A stretch of 64,000 nucleotides of DNA, taken from Brienomyrus brachyistius. Lineage: Eukaryota > Chordata > Actinopteri > Osteoglossiformes > Mormyridae. Of the stretch, positions 39,427 to 54,199 are shown piece after piece; position 1 is the first letter of the stretch, and every line of letters begins with the position of its first letter. The DNA lies in the NCBI RefSeq assembly GCF_023856365.1, contig NC_064542.1, positions 6,441,363 through 6,505,362 of the forward strand, read 5' to 3'. Made by a program: the position numbers and the translations under genes. The notes beneath the pieces were generated by a model. The model was given only the letters and a program-made list of their open reading frames with translations. It was not told where the DNA came from and did no database searches.

Positions 39427-41386
39427 ATAAAGTACATCTGTCAGCGGGATACTGCTTTCACAAATTTTATTTCCAGTTTTTCGAAATGGTTGGCCAGTCC
39501 ATCAAAGATGATAGCAATGTAAATATTATATGTAAATAATATGAAATGCTTACTGATTTACTGAACACGTGCAGTACATTGACCGTTGGCTTTTCCTTAA
39601 ATAATGACAAACAAACTTGCGCCCAGCAGTTCTTACTCCATAGCGATAATATGACACGGCGATACGTTGTGGTCACGTGCTGCTTGGTTTGATTTCAAAC
39701 TGGGTCCCCGGATTGGCCACAGACCGCAGTACATGCTCTCTCATTGTGCCTCTATGCCAACCTCATAACTGAATGTTTAAATACCAAACACTCGATTAAA
39801 ATTAATCTTAATTGATTTGGATATGCAGGCACTTGCTGCTGCCAAGAAAGCTAACAAGCTACTTTTTTGGACGATCATGAGCCAAACGCTTTGAAAAGGC
39901 CCCTGGGACTCCAGCTAAAATCTTATTGAAGTTCCATCCAACAATTTGAATTTATGGGGCCGAATCATTGTCTGATACGTATCCATGTGCAGTAGGGTTA
40001 CCATAGTTACTCACCTTAGCCATTGTGCTTTGAGATTTTATCATTTATTAGGATACATTGTAGCTCCTTCAGCTTGAGTTATACAGAGTCGTTGTGCTTA
40101 ATTTAAGCCATAATTAAAACAGGAATACAAAGGCACTGAAGCATATATTTGAACTGGCATGGATGCTGAGAAACGGCTGAAGCATCCCGGATTCAGCACG
40201 AGATCCACCAAAGGCCCACCGACTAAACAAGTTCTGGTCACGTTTTACACCCACATGAAACATAAGTCATGTCACTGGCTAATCTCTGTTCTCATGGAGA
40301 TCTGGAGGCTGACTGTCTTGTGCACCCACTGTCCATCCTCTTTGACTATTGACAGTAAATGCACCATGAACTCTAGAGATGAAACTAACAGTTACGTTGG
40401 TCCACCGGCATTCCACCACTTCAAAGCACAGATTATAATTATTATGCTTGAAGTGTCTCCAAACACACCAACAAACGCAAAAGCTGTCTAGCTAGATTTG
40501 TTCAATCATTTGCTGATTGCTAACCTCAGTTGAACAAGCCAAGAAAAAAAACACGATTAAGAGGAGGTAAGAAACTGGGTACCCTTAGTTTCAAGCTGGG
40601 GCCCTGATTTGGACAGCAAGTCAACAGTGAGCTTGTTAGCTTGTACAGAACAGGGGCAAGTCCTGGTATTTATCGTAGCAGCACTCATAAAGCGAGGGCA
40701 GCCCTCTGTCTCCGATAATAAATCGCATTTATCTCTCCATCTAGCTCGGGCAGTCCGCGGAGAGTGCGGACTGAGCCCGGCACGGTGCCCCCGGGCTTGG
40801 GCGTGACTTATGACGGGGACCTTATGAGCGGAGCCGCAAAGCTAAGGCAGTTACTTCCCCGAGGAGGGCCGCTTTCATCTCACCGCTGCTGGCGCCTTAG
40901 ACAGCCCCAGATTGTCTGAGAAATCAGTCGGCTGAATGATCGCGGAGGCACATGGGAAAGCGGCTCGCAGAAAGCGCGGCTGTCGCCGGAGGAGCCGCAC
41001 GTCGGGTTATTGCGGAGTCCGTCAGCGCTGCAGATGCATCGCAAATGAAGCATTTAGGATCTGCTGGGTGCATGTATTTATCTGTATGAAGATGAATGCA
41101 GTAATACCCTTATATGCACGTGTGTGTGTGTGTGTTTATATATGACTGATTAAAACCACGGCACAGACCTTCCCGTTTTCCTGAGTGCATAGGCCTCACA
41201 CAAGACTTAAAACAACATAGATTACGTGACAGTTTCTTCAATATAGCCTACAGTACACTGCCCGCGTGCATAGTTTGTTAGGCAATATTATTCAATACAT
41301 TTTTTATTTAATTAATATTACAACTACTGTTACTAACAATAACAATATCAGCTACCATAGTCAGGTTATATATTGTAAAATGAGAT

Positions 41387-41409
41387 TATATATATATATA
41401 TATATATAT
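41387..41409. repeat. TA microsatellite
   Basis: About eleven TA units, 1.3 kb upstream of the msx2 start. Confidence 0.95.
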
Positions 41410-41763
41410 TTTAAAGAAATACTTTCGTGTAGTATGGATTACAAGATATTGATAGAATTAAAGATTGTTTGTCCCGTGAAACTGACCAACACGAGCAATT
41501 GCAAGATGGAGAAGGGCGAATGTTCTCGTTTGTCAGTGGATGTCCCTGCAAACACATGCGTACACATGCTTCGATGTCAGTAAAAGGTAAAGTTGAAAAA
41601 CCTAATAAGTGATAAACGAATACTCATGTAATGGTTTTTTAAGAAAACCTAAAGAAAAACGTGCTGTTGATGCGTTTTGTATTTCACCCTTGACAGAAGA
41701 TAATAGAACAGCAATGAACACTAAGGACCTACACAGCAAACTACTCGCAAAAAATTACCACAA

Positions 41764-41808
41764 TACTACTACTACTACTACTACTACTACTAATAATAAT
41801 AATAATAA
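41764..41808. repeat. ACT then AAT trinucleotide repeat
   Basis: Nine ACT units run directly into six AAT units. Confidence 0.95.
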
Positions 41809-42359
41809 AGCAGGCAAAATGAAAATCGTTGAATTGTGTGCGACCTTCATTGTAGATGTGTAGGTAGGATTTTGTTTTATAACATAAAATAAACAATTTT
41901 CATACTTATAATACATGTTTTACATTTAACGCCGAAGGTTTTTTAAGCCAGATTTATTTGTAAGTTTATTTCGCATGGCATATCGAACTTGTCGGCCTTC
42001 ATCAGGAGTGTTATACTTATTTTAATTATTAGAGACGACGAAGAATGACAAAATTATTAAGATGACAGTTATAATGACGGAAACTAACGAAGAAACACAA
42101 TTTTCGCCTTAATTTCTACTACATAGCTTTAAATGTACATTGTTAACTTGACGTGGCCATACTGCAGTCATAAACATCGTTGTGTATATAGTCTTAAATA
42201 TGATTTATGTATTATATATATTTAGAAAAAAAATATCTACACATTTATCCTGGTTTTCCCACGTTTAATTTTCGCAGGACATCACAAAATGTGGCGTTTT
42301 AACAAGGTTCCATAATCCCTTAATACGTTAAAACGTGAAGCTTCAAACAAACAGAAAGA

Positions 42360-42744
42360 AAAAGTAGTTAATCTGAGTTTCCTCTTCACGTAATTGCCTG
42401 TAAATTATCCGAACGGACCATTGTGTTTACATGGGATTACAGCCCTGGAGGTATCGGTAACCCATCTCACTGAGGGCTTCATGCGATTAATTCTAAATTT
42501 ATTTTTCAAAACCTCTTGTGGTCCTTGAAATTCAAGGCCAATCAAAAGCGCTGAAATGTGTCCTGGCAGCGCTCTGATTGGCTGAAAGTTTAACTATCTC
42601 CATAAAGTTCTTTCCTGGTTTCTTACTTGATTGTCAAATTTAAACCTCCCTGTTTTTGCATCCGAAAGAGCCGCGTCTCTTATTCGCAGGGACCCGCGGA
42701 CTTTTCTTCTAATAGATTTGAGCACTAGGAAGAACTTTACAAGC
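42360..42744 (+). promoter_or_regulatory. msx2: msx2 proximal promoter and 5' untranslated region (inferred)
   Basis: Seen: a CCAAT box at 42538-42542 and an inverted ATTGG at 42577-42581, which sit 34 bp apart; a RUNX-like TGTGGT at 42517-42522; a perfect inverted repeat CCTTGAAATTCAAGG at 42523-42537; TAAT homeodomain cores near 42485-42495; and a weak TATA-like CATAAAG at 42601. No upstream ATG occurs between 42601 and 42744. Paired CCAAT boxes close to the start fit a compact core promoter with transcription beginning roughly at 42600-42660. The start site itself is inferred. Confidence 0.6.
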
Positions 42745-44674
<1,930 letters not shown>

Positions 44675-45700
44675 AGCAGACTCGCGTCCGAAGGGTGCCA
44701 TGGAACGTTTGGATTCTAGAGCGCCTCTGTTGCCCCACTGGGACATCATCCCTCTGTGACGTCCCTTTAAGATGGTCCTCATGTTTTTTTGTGCATGATA
44801 TAAATACAAAATGTAGAAGATGGGTACAGCCAAAGCAACCTGGTATTCCACGAGCTCTGATCTGTGCTGTTTGTCATATACCAGTTACCTACTTGTCAAG
44901 AAATACAGGTCTGCCGCTGAGGGATGCACCAGTACTCATTCAGCAGGGAAGCTGCAGGACGTGCCTTCATTTCACAGATACCTGTCTGCTTAAGCTAGAC
45001 ATTTAGGCTTTATGGATTTTGTGCGACTTGGAGGATTAATGACTGACATTCGGTTATGTGGCGGCCAGCGTATAGATTATTACTTCATAAAGCCAGTTTT
45101 TTTTGTTTAAGCCTGTCAGAATCGTAGTATACAGAACCTATTATTTGCACTTTTACATTGGCTTGTAGTTGTGAAAATAATGGAGCTCGGCCTTGTGACC
45201 CAGGAGTGGGCATCTCTGCTCTACACACGTCACAGAAACCGGTAGATCTGAACGGCACCATGTGATTGATTAATTTGAAGCATCTGGCAGAGTGTATTCC
45301 GGTTCTGCGACAGACAGCCTAGCTGACAGGGAATATACTGATAGTATTTACAGGATACTGACTTTGGTTTCCTGCTTATTTCCCGTCACACAGGTGACAC
45401 AGATAGAGATAAATTCGGCTTAGTCTTGTACAGCAGCCACTGATCCAGTGTCAGCACTTAATATTTCTCATACTCATCCAGTCATACTGATAAAAATGTC
45501 AATGGAGCAAATGTTTTGTATTTATGGAAATGCAGCTTAAACATGAACATAAATAGAATCACGAGTTATCAGATCATATGTAGTCTTGAAATCCTTTGAA
45601 AGGAACAATGTTGTACAGTTTTATAGATAATATTAAAGAATCATCTATTTCTTGTTTGATATTAAATTAAAATGTTTTTTTAACCTTGTGCTCGTGCTCT
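44675..45700 (+). other. msx2: msx2 3' untranslated region with candidate poly(A) signals
   Basis: This is non-coding A/T-rich sequence after the stop. ATTAAA hexamers occur at 45632-45637 and 45661-45666; the second is followed within about 25 bases by TTGTGCTCGTGCTCTG, a plausible G/U-rich downstream element. An approximately 1-kb 3' UTR is reasonable for an Msx gene. The exact cleavage site is not visible. Confidence 0.45.
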
Positions 45701-47821
45701 GCGGCTCCTTCGTTCGAGACACAGCCTGTATGTCACACTGACAGCAAAGGCTGAGTGATACGATCAGGCAGGCTTTCATAGTCGGGAAAAGAAATGACAT
45801 TGCTGACAGCTGACGTCTGCCTCATACAGATTTACACACATTTACCGAGTTCAGGGGCACGGACGCTGCTTTAAATTACGGTAACTACATCCCTGTGTTG
45901 TTTCCTATAATCTCCGCTCGGGCATAAGCAGCATGCGGATCGCAGGCCGCAGTGCGGCGTCTTCCCGCTCGCTAGCCCTCCACAAATATGGAACAAATTA
46001 GCAAAGCGCGGAGTAGAAGCATAGTGCGCCGATTCGCCAGCGGAAAATGGCCGTTTCAGTCATTTAAACGGCGAATAGCCAAAAAAAGAACCCAAGGAGC
46101 AAACACCTCGTCTAGGGAATAGATATCTAATAACACCAGGTCTTAGAATAAGTGGAACGAAACAAGGAGAAATGATCAATATAATATTTAAGCATTAAGT
46201 CTCAGTTAGTTAGGTTTGAGGACGTACTGTCATCGCCTCGTCTTTCTTCACAGCTGAAACCGGTGTCGAGTACTAACAAAATAATGGAGGATGGGACGAT
46301 TGTGAGGCGCCCTCGGAACTTCCACGTGCCTTTGATGTGAAAAGGAAATCATTCATAAGCACCTCTTTTATGAGCGCTGTTCCCATCACTTAATTAAGTT
46401 GGCCTGACAAGTTTTCAGAAGCCTTTAAACAATTAGCTTAATTAAACACAGATTCTCAGGTGTTTTGCTGCTTGGTGATGAAATTAATGACAAAATTCTG
46501 CAAGATTAGGAATTTTATATTTTGGCTTCTGAATTTTATCGAAATATCTTGCAGTATTATCGCGTGTGACCTTGGCAGTGGGTAACATCGGGCAGGTTTC
46601 TCAATAGAGAGCTGTAATGGAATTGTAAGTGCATTACAATAATTCGTATAGCACTTAAGAAATGCTGGCTAGCAACTGAAATGCGGCTAATCGGTCTATA
46701 AAATAAAGATTTAGGCTTAAAATTTACTGGCCAATCCGATGAGTGTGGAGTCATGTCTTCCACTTCTTTCAAGCCATGGCTTTCAAACCAAAATATTATC
46801 TATGTCGCGTTTTATATATATAAAACTACACACACATATACATATACGCACACACGCACAGGATCCTCATAGGTGCGTGTGTCTGTATATATAATCCTGA
46901 CATTTGTTATAGTAGTCTCCATTTAGAAGTGAATACATTCATTGCGCCACAAAATTAACATTATGTTGTTGACACCTACTTAAACCTTCCAGATCTCACT
47001 CGGGTTTTTCTGGAAACCACCTAGCGCTTGGCTTCCAAGATGTCTTCGGCGAGTATCTCCAATTTAGCACGAAAGGGCCCCGCTGCAGTAACCCTAATCT
47101 ACACGAGGAAATAGACAGTAGGAACATCTGGCTAGGTGCCACCCCCACCTTTCGCCAGATCATTTATTTTTATTTACCCATTTCCCATTAATGTTCCCAA
47201 ATTGCTTGCTGTTTTCTATTATAATGGTTCGGCCGTTTTGATGAGTCACCTCATATTCCCCCAAGATGAAATAAATCATTTTTAATCATTGTGGCTTTGT
47301 ATCGAGAGCTCTTGAGTAGCCCCCCAAAGGAATATCATTATCTTATTGAGAAACCAATTGCAGCGGCTCCAGAGAGACTGATGCTGCAGGGCACAGGGCT
47401 GCCAGAACAGACACCCTTTATTGGGTCGCTTTCGCATAGGCTCGGCGCTCCTCCACTCGTGTGTCACGCATAGGTGCCAGCTTTAACTAACGTCTTTTTT
47501 TGGTTTTTAATTAAAATCGGTCCATTTGTTCCTGATCGCCGGTTTATTACAAGTGGGGCACGACACCGGGTCGCTACGGGGTGTTTTCTGCGAACCATGC
47601 ATGGGAAAGACGCCCCTGACCGGACCCAAGTTTTCATGGGTGGGTGCACTAATGATCACGGAGCCTGCCGCAACCCTCTGGCTTTTTAGTACAGAGGTAG
47701 TCTACTGGGAGGACAACGGGGTCCAGCCGACGCACGGACGGTTAGTTTAAGCGATCTCAGCCCATGAAGGCACAATATATTACCGGAAAAAATAAAAGCA
47801 AAAACAAATTGCATGAACTGA

Positions 47822-47833
47822 CGACTAGAGGGC
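47822..47833 (+). promoter_or_regulatory. CTCF-like motif
   Basis: CGACTAGAGGGC matches most of the CTCF core but lacks the final GC pair. Confidence 0.3.
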
Positions 47834-48020
47834 AAATTAAAATATACAGATTTTAAAAAGCGCGGGCAGCACCCTCAGGCGGATGAGTTCACGGGGAAAC
47901 CACATGCAGCACAATAAGTCGTAGTTGATCTGAAGTGACTAGGCTACTGCGTACTCATATATAATTGCATGTGCATCTAACTGGTTCCTCAAAAAAGTCG
48001 TGACCAAGTTTGGGCTTGCT

Positions 48021-48021
<1 letters not shown>

Positions 48022-48053
<32 letters not shown>
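48022..48053. repeat. GT microsatellite, 16 units
   Basis: Uninterrupted GT repeat about 3.3 kb past the msx2 stop. Confidence 0.95.
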
Positions 48054-48056
<3 letters not shown>

Positions 48057-48235
48057 TGTAATCACGTTTTCTAATTATCGTTATGAATCAGCGTTTCGTC
48101 GGAGGTTGTACTTTTCTCCGAAAGATATCATGCTGTGACATGTACCGAACCCAAAGCGTAGCTGATGTCATTTTATTATTTCCAACCTGACTAATATCAA
48201 CCCCGTGTTTATCTACGGTTTAGCTACAGCTGACA

Positions 48236-48248
48236 CTCCCTCTGCTGG
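48236..48248 (-). promoter_or_regulatory. CTCF-like motif
   Basis: The + strand reads CTCCCTCTGCTGG, the reverse of CCAGCAGAGGGAG, a good core match. Confidence 0.35.
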
Positions 48249-48906
48249 CAATACGCGGGCATTGCAGGTGTGACCGTATGTCAGGGCTCGTTAAGCTGGC
48301 TATAATAGAACCGGGCCATTTTCTCCGTTTTTCCTTATTCACACATGACTCTGGCCGCACACAGGCTTTGTCATGTCATGGCAAAGTAATTAATGATTCA
48401 TAGCTCTACCGGGAGTTTAAAGGAGTTACTTTTTCCTCACACAATTTCCTCTATGAAAGGTCGAAGCCATCCAGCCGGACTAGTTCACGTACTCACGTCA
48501 CACGTTAATCAGAGACGGTCTCAGTCGCAGATATATGAATAAACGAGGCATCACAATCTAACTGTTCAGCTTTATTGACAGAAAATCACACCAGTTTTGC
48601 TCTAGTCTCACCCAAATCTCGTCTGTTCTCCAAAGGGGAAAAAGAAACCGCTGCCATTTCATTTGACTTCCCACTGTTAATCTTTTATAGCGTGGCTTGC
48701 AAAGTTCAGTCTGTAAGATGTCGCATGATAGGCTAATGATCCAGAAACAACAGCTTTGGCTTCCAGGCTCTGGGCTGTCCAAACAGATAAGAGGGTTAGC
48801 TGAAATGCTCTCAGGACACACAGTCAGCTCCTTTGGCGTACATCGCCCGGCCACAATGGTGTTTCGAGGGGCAAAAAACAATCGATGCTTAAGGGAGGGG
48901 AGAACG

Positions 48907-48907
<1 letters not shown>

Positions 48908-48967
<60 letters not shown>
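48908..48967. repeat. CA microsatellite, about 30 units
   Basis: The longest simple repeat in the window, uninterrupted. Its strand sense is opposite to the GT tract 850 bp upstream. Confidence 0.97.
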
Positions 48968-48969
<2 letters not shown>

Positions 48970-51752
48970 TGGATACTCCCCTCCAGATATACAGGACCAA
49001 ACTGCAGGACGTGAACATGCAACCTCTCTGAAGTGCAACTTTGCCAAGAACAACCAAGAACTACTTCAGACGAAATGTCTCTGTCAGGGTGTAAGTGTAT
49101 TTTATACTACAAAACACGGCAAACGTTTCTCAGCCCACTCGGGGATCTTCTGAGAATCCACACCGTTTTACACGGAGCAAAGCTGGGGACTTGAGAGTCT
49201 CTTTTGAAGGAGACGACATCTCGTTCAGGCTTCGATTGCTGTAAGACACCGACGCTCTGCTTTGATGGCTGATTGTCGAATAAAAGGGTTTTGCTCCATC
49301 AGGCCATGGGGTTAGGGTTGGGATTCATGGGTCATTCCCCCATTAGAAAACTGTTTATTTCAGCTTGAGGGAGGCAAAAAAAATATATAGTCTCAATAGC
49401 TAAACTGCACAGTCCCACAGATAATCTGCTGGATTGAAATGCGATAAATGGGTGGGCAGTGTCCACCGCTTGGTGTTCCCTGGGCCTCCTGGAGGTCAGT
49501 GCCGATGCAGGCTTGGATCCCCGGATGAAGATGACCACTCCGGTCGGGCAAAGACTGTCTGTTAGCAGCCTTGGACTTTACAGGACATGAAGGTTAAGCC
49601 GAATCATAGCTTACAATATGTAAAACATAAATTCTCTGCGGGTTCAAAAACAGAGTAACTACATATCGCTGGTAAAAAAGTCAGGGTCCTTCTGTGAAAC
49701 GAGATGGATTCGATCAGTTAGATTTTCAAAATCGGAATATGGCAAAAACAGGGTGTCCCAGGCCAGTGACAGGGCGCTGTGCAGACCACGTTTGTCGGTA
49801 GACATCATTTGAAATCCATACACAAGACATAAAAAATACAAAGATATTAATGTTCTTCAAACTTTACGCAACTATTACACATTCAAGCATGTCCAGCTAA
49901 TCGCGTTCACAGCCGCTGAGATATGTCATGAATGTCACGATGGGACAACTCATTGGATGATGTGTTTCCGTGTGTTACAGTTATCGGCGGAAGGCGGGAA
50001 TGATGCGGGTTGGGGGAGGAGATTAAGAGACGCGATCTGACGGAGGAAGCTCATTCATTGGCCAGATTACTCTGGCTGCAAGTTTACTGCAAGTTACTGA
50101 CATATTATTCACAATCAATGTAGGCATGTTATTGGTTGACTTAATAATTTATTTAAATGTTACATATTTACAAAATATTGGGTAGGCATGTGCCTGTCTA
50201 AATTGATTGGTACAACGCAGCTGCACTGGTGATGATTACAGTTAGTGGAGAACTGAGGCTTTAGATGCAACATTCATGCAGCAATATATTTAGCCACTGT
50301 TACTCTCAGCTGGATAGAAGGAAATTGAGGAGTTTCTCATATTTTAATCTCTTTGAGCACCATTTTGCCTCCGTTGCTTTGCTTTTGTTAGTGGTTGTTG
50401 GAATAAATGAGTATTTAAGCACAATGGCTCAAGGCCAGGACCTGCGTCTATATTTTTGGTTTTTCAGCTGGGGGGTAGGCGGGGGGTGCTGCAGTAATTT
50501 TTTCAATAAAGTATGAAGGGGAAACTGTGAATGTTGAAGCAAAGCTAAATGTGTCAGGGTGAACTATCCCACTCAGATTTAATAATCAGTAAGGAATAAT
50601 GACTGATAAGTCATTACACCGCTTCAGAACTGAAGCCGGCCCATTGCAGAAATGAACGTAATTAATCCGGCGTGATGCCTGCCGATTTTCTGTGTCTGTA
50701 ACCAGGTTCTGTGCAGCCAAGCGAGAGAAGGAAGGCAGCCTGGCCGGCAGGGCCTGTGGCTGAATACATCATCACGGGATTCCCACGCAGGGAAGAGCTG
50801 AAGCGAGGAGCCGCCTGGCACTGGAAAGTAAGCCCATCAAATATAGTCTTTGAACTGGAGAAGACAGACGTCAAAAATAAACCACAGATTCAACCAAAAG
50901 GCAAGGCTCCCGCAGACCTGCGGAGCTCCGTGTCGAAGTGGGGGGGTCTGTGTTATTTCCCTTTTATGATATGCTGTCACTAAACAATGCCAAACCGCCA
51001 AAATGGTGCCTGAGCCCTATAGAGGGCATGAAATGGCAACACAGTAAACAGGCAAAATGCCCAGTGCCAGCCAGTTCTTGTATTTATGGTAAAGTCCCAA
51101 TAGCCCTGGTATTTACGGTAACATGCCAAGGGCCCTCACATTTACAGCCTCCTATTGGTCCGCTGCCTTTGGCCCATCCACAGAAAGCCTGCGTTCTCAC
51201 ACTTTCAGCTGTTTCTAATGGCTGGCCTTGGCTACTCGTCACATTCCTCGTCCGGTGGGAAGCCGAGGGCAGCCAGCGAGCCGCCCTCCAGGTCGAGTTC
51301 TGTCAGTCAGCTGGCACCATAGGGGGGGGGCCCAGCTCATCCCCGATTGGACCAATGGTGTGACCTCACCGCTGGTGACCAGTTTCTCGCTGATATCTGA
51401 CCGACTCCTGACACTGCAACCAAAGCCCCGCCCCCTTTTTATCAGGCTGGGGGCATTTGGTCACAAGAGGCAAATGACAAAGCAGCCATGGAGTAGACTG
51501 GAGGACAAAACAACAAACACTGTACTTTGGATTAATGGGCCACAAATCGAATCAAAACATCTCACCAAACTCCCACTCAACAGCTAAATACAGTACATGG
51601 CATTACATTCATCTTTAATTCATATGTTTCCTGAAACTCTCCCATGTGTGACTCAGTAATGGAAAAGAATTATCCCTGGGAAAAGGCTCAGCTTTGAGGT
51701 CCAAATCTGGGTTTAGATACAAGCTGTTTTCAGTTGCAGATTGTGACCACAA

Positions 51753-51764
51753 GCCCCCTAGTGG
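51753..51764 (-). promoter_or_regulatory. CTCF-like motif
   Basis: The + strand reads GCCCCCTAGTGG, the reverse of CCACTAGGGGGC, a strong core match that faces back toward msx2. Confidence 0.4.
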
Positions 51765-53189
51765 TAGACAAGTGTACATTTTCACAGAGAAGTCCTCCCC
51801 TGTAATGGTGTACTCCTCCTCTGCCACGCAGTGTCAGGCAAACTGCCAAGCTGTAAATACCAATTACTGATCACAGAGAATAATTATCAATGAACGCACG
51901 AGACGCTAAAGTTTGAGGACCATTTGACACATGGGTGTAACTAAATTAATGAGTAACTTAAAAAGGTTTGGACTTCATGTGCTTGTTACAAATAACATGA
52001 TTTTTCAACTGTTAGATAACAAAAAACAAGTGGATGTAATTTCTAAGCAATAGCAAAAAGTCAAAATGTCTTGCAGCCATTGTGCTGTGATGTAAATGAA
52101 CTGGGATTCATATTGGCACAAAATTCCAAGATAAATCTCCACACACCCGGTTTTCAAAGGATCCCACAGAGAATGAGTCCAGGGCGTCCTCCGGGCTCCA
52201 CACCCCCCCGCCGTATTTATTCCTGTGTGAATGCGTGCTGGCCAGCGTGTGTCAGCACAGGGACACACGGAGTGTCATGGCCGTGAGTATCGGTGTGTGT
52301 CTGTGTGTGTTGCTGTAAACTCACCGAAATAATGACGCGTTCCAGCTAAGGACAGGAAGCGGCAGCCCAGATCCCGCCGTAGGTGCCTGTTAGCTTCGCG
52401 CCGCATCCTCACATCACACCCCCGGACCGCCGCCCCCCCCCCCCCTTCGTCAGGAAACGTCGGAGAGCCACTGTCTCTCCGCAGGCCCCTCTTCTCCGCC
52501 CAGTGGCAGCTGCGTGTCCTGCCCAGCCCGCGGGAATCCTGCACACTAATTAGTGCCCCCCTATTGGGCACTCAGCTGACAGAGAGAGGTGCACATCTTC
52601 CTGGGAGCTGAGGGTATCTGTGGGGGCCTCAACCCCCCCCCCCCCCATTCCTTATAATGATTATAATCATACTGGCTGACTTGAATACTACCAAGCAGAT
52701 ACACACCTGACCTCAAAACAAAATCAGACATGGTTTTATTTTGTTACCATCTCATCAGACATCTACGGAGAACGAGAAAGAAAAGTCTAGTTAGCCGAGA
52801 GAGTTTTAGGCTGATTTCAGGGGCCCCCGCTCCGTGTTCAAGCAGGGAGATACCGATCAGCTCGCTCCTTAATTCCCCACAATTTCGCACGCCAGGCAAC
52901 ACTCAGTGCTGTTACTGTTAATGGAACATTAATAAGGAGTGCAGGGTGACGCGTCAGCGTGGCGAGGCACGGCCAGGCAGGATCAGGGGCATCTCGCCTG
53001 GGAGTTTGCTTAGATCACATGGATGGCTACAAACAGCTGGAAGGATCACGTTTAATCTTTCCCTAAATATGTTGCGAAAGTTACGGGCGATTAAGGAAAT
53101 TTCTGTAAAATGTCTGTTCTGTAAGATAAAAATATTATGAGGATGAAAGCACTGTGAAACATGCTTAGTCAATAAGTACGCAGAGACGC

Positions 53190-53435
53190 AAACGACGGTA
53201 CACAACGTTTACTTAGCACAGCTAAAGGTAACTGCAGGGACAGGGGAAGTCATCAGTATACATATCGCACACCATCGGGGGCGCGGGGAGGGGGGGTTAC
53301 AAACACACCACAACAGGGAAACATGACACTCATTCACTGACATAACTACTTATCACGGACATTATTTACACTAGGATTTATGACATCTACAGTCGGGTGC
53401 AATGCATGCTGGTCCATGAGCAATTAAACCCTGTG
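53190..53435 (-). repeat. LTR remnant (3' LTR of the gypsy element)
   Basis: It shares with 55390-55660 the landmarks TTTACTTAGCACAGCT / TTTATTTAGCACAACT, CATCAGTATACA / CATCAGTACACA, CACCATCGGGGG / CATCATCGGGGG, GACATTATTT and GCAATGCATGCTGGTC / GTAATGCATGCTGGTC, in the same order. The exact ends are not clear. Confidence 0.6.
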
Positions 53436-53639
53436 GTGTCGCACTGCCCCCACCAAAAGAGCGCCATCTCCAGCAAGCCCCGAATCCAGCACAAACTCCT
53501 GGAAGCACTGCGGTGGCTGGCACTGCGGCGTGCCACATTCTGCACAGTACCTGCCGTACCTCCGCCCTCTGCAGAGGGTCAGCTCTAACCAGGGAGCAGT
53601 ATGGTGGCAGCAGACCCCTGAGCAGGACAACAGCCTCAC

Positions 53640-53896
53640 TACAGGGAAATGGATCCAGCACATTCCATTGGTGCTCTGGACTGACAACTTGGTCCGTTCT
53701 GGGTGGTGCATGTGTCACAACAATGAACGACCAGCACGGTATCCTGGCTGCAGCCAAGCCAATAGAAGCGGGTCTGCAATTTCCCAAGCCCCAGTTGTGC
53801 CATGCACCACCTGCAAGGCAGCCGCAGCAGCCCACTGCACTCCTCAAAGGCCCCCCACTGGGAAAAGAGAGCCTCAGTCTTCTCCTCTCCAGTCAC
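53640..53896 (-). pseudogene. gypsy integrase zinc-binding (H2C2) domain remnant
   Basis: The - strand frame reads LGKLQTRFYWLGCSQD, then HCCDTCTTQNGP and SRAPM. This follows the integrase H2C2 pattern RFYWPGM..D....C..C..C...K. The conserved Cys pair is visible. The upstream His pair and the DDE core are not. Confidence 0.65.
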
Positions 53897-54199
53897 CTCC
53901 CTGCCTGCCTGCCTGCAGCCAGGCCTTCACTCGGGTCGCTCACCTGCTCCACACGCTGCTGCTGGTGATCGATGGTCAACCGGATTGCAGTGAAGACAGA
54001 AGGTTGCACAGGTGCACAGGTTATTAAGCACATGGTCGAAATCGGCAGCGTGGGCGAGCAGGTCATTGATGGTGCACTGGCTGCGGGGGACTTGGGCTAG
54101 ATCAAAGATGACTAGTGCGTTGCAGAGCCCAATCGGCTTTGATCAGAATGCATCGACTATTACTAATAGTGAACATGGTCCTAAGTCGGTTATAGAGCC

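Larger units (their letters stand above)
35869..42359. other. non-coding region upstream of msx2, no gene seen
   Basis: No supported gene in about 6.5 kb. It has a C-run at 36579-36592, a 199-codon chance-looking frame at 37079-37678 and another scrap of the 35.6-kb repeat family at 39338-39426. It also holds the microsatellites at 41387-41409 and 41764-41808, and a homeodomain-core-rich block at 37905-38045 that looks like regulatory DNA. Confidence 0.55.
45701..53184. other. non-coding region downstream of msx2, no gene seen
   Basis: No supported gene. Blocks at 46370-46500 and 47210-47440 are rich in TAAT/ATTA cores and look like regulatory DNA. CTCF-like cores occur at 47822-47833, 48236-48248 and 51753-51764, with CA/GT repeats at 48.0 and 48.9 kb. 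C-runs lie at 52433-52445 (13) and 52633-52646 (14). Confidence 0.55.

Noticed and set aside
42631..42744. In-frame extension of msx2 exon 1 upstream of the ATG
   Set aside because: It contains no ATG and is bounded by a TGA at 42628; the residues do not resemble Msx proteins.
48558..49022. 154-codon - strand frame with a long Cys-Val run
   Set aside because: The run is the CA microsatellite read through; flanking residues match nothing that I know.
53371..54027. Several overlapping 150-165 codon frames on both strands
   Set aside because: They are shadows of the dead gypsy element; only short parts in shifting frames match real retrotransposon domains.
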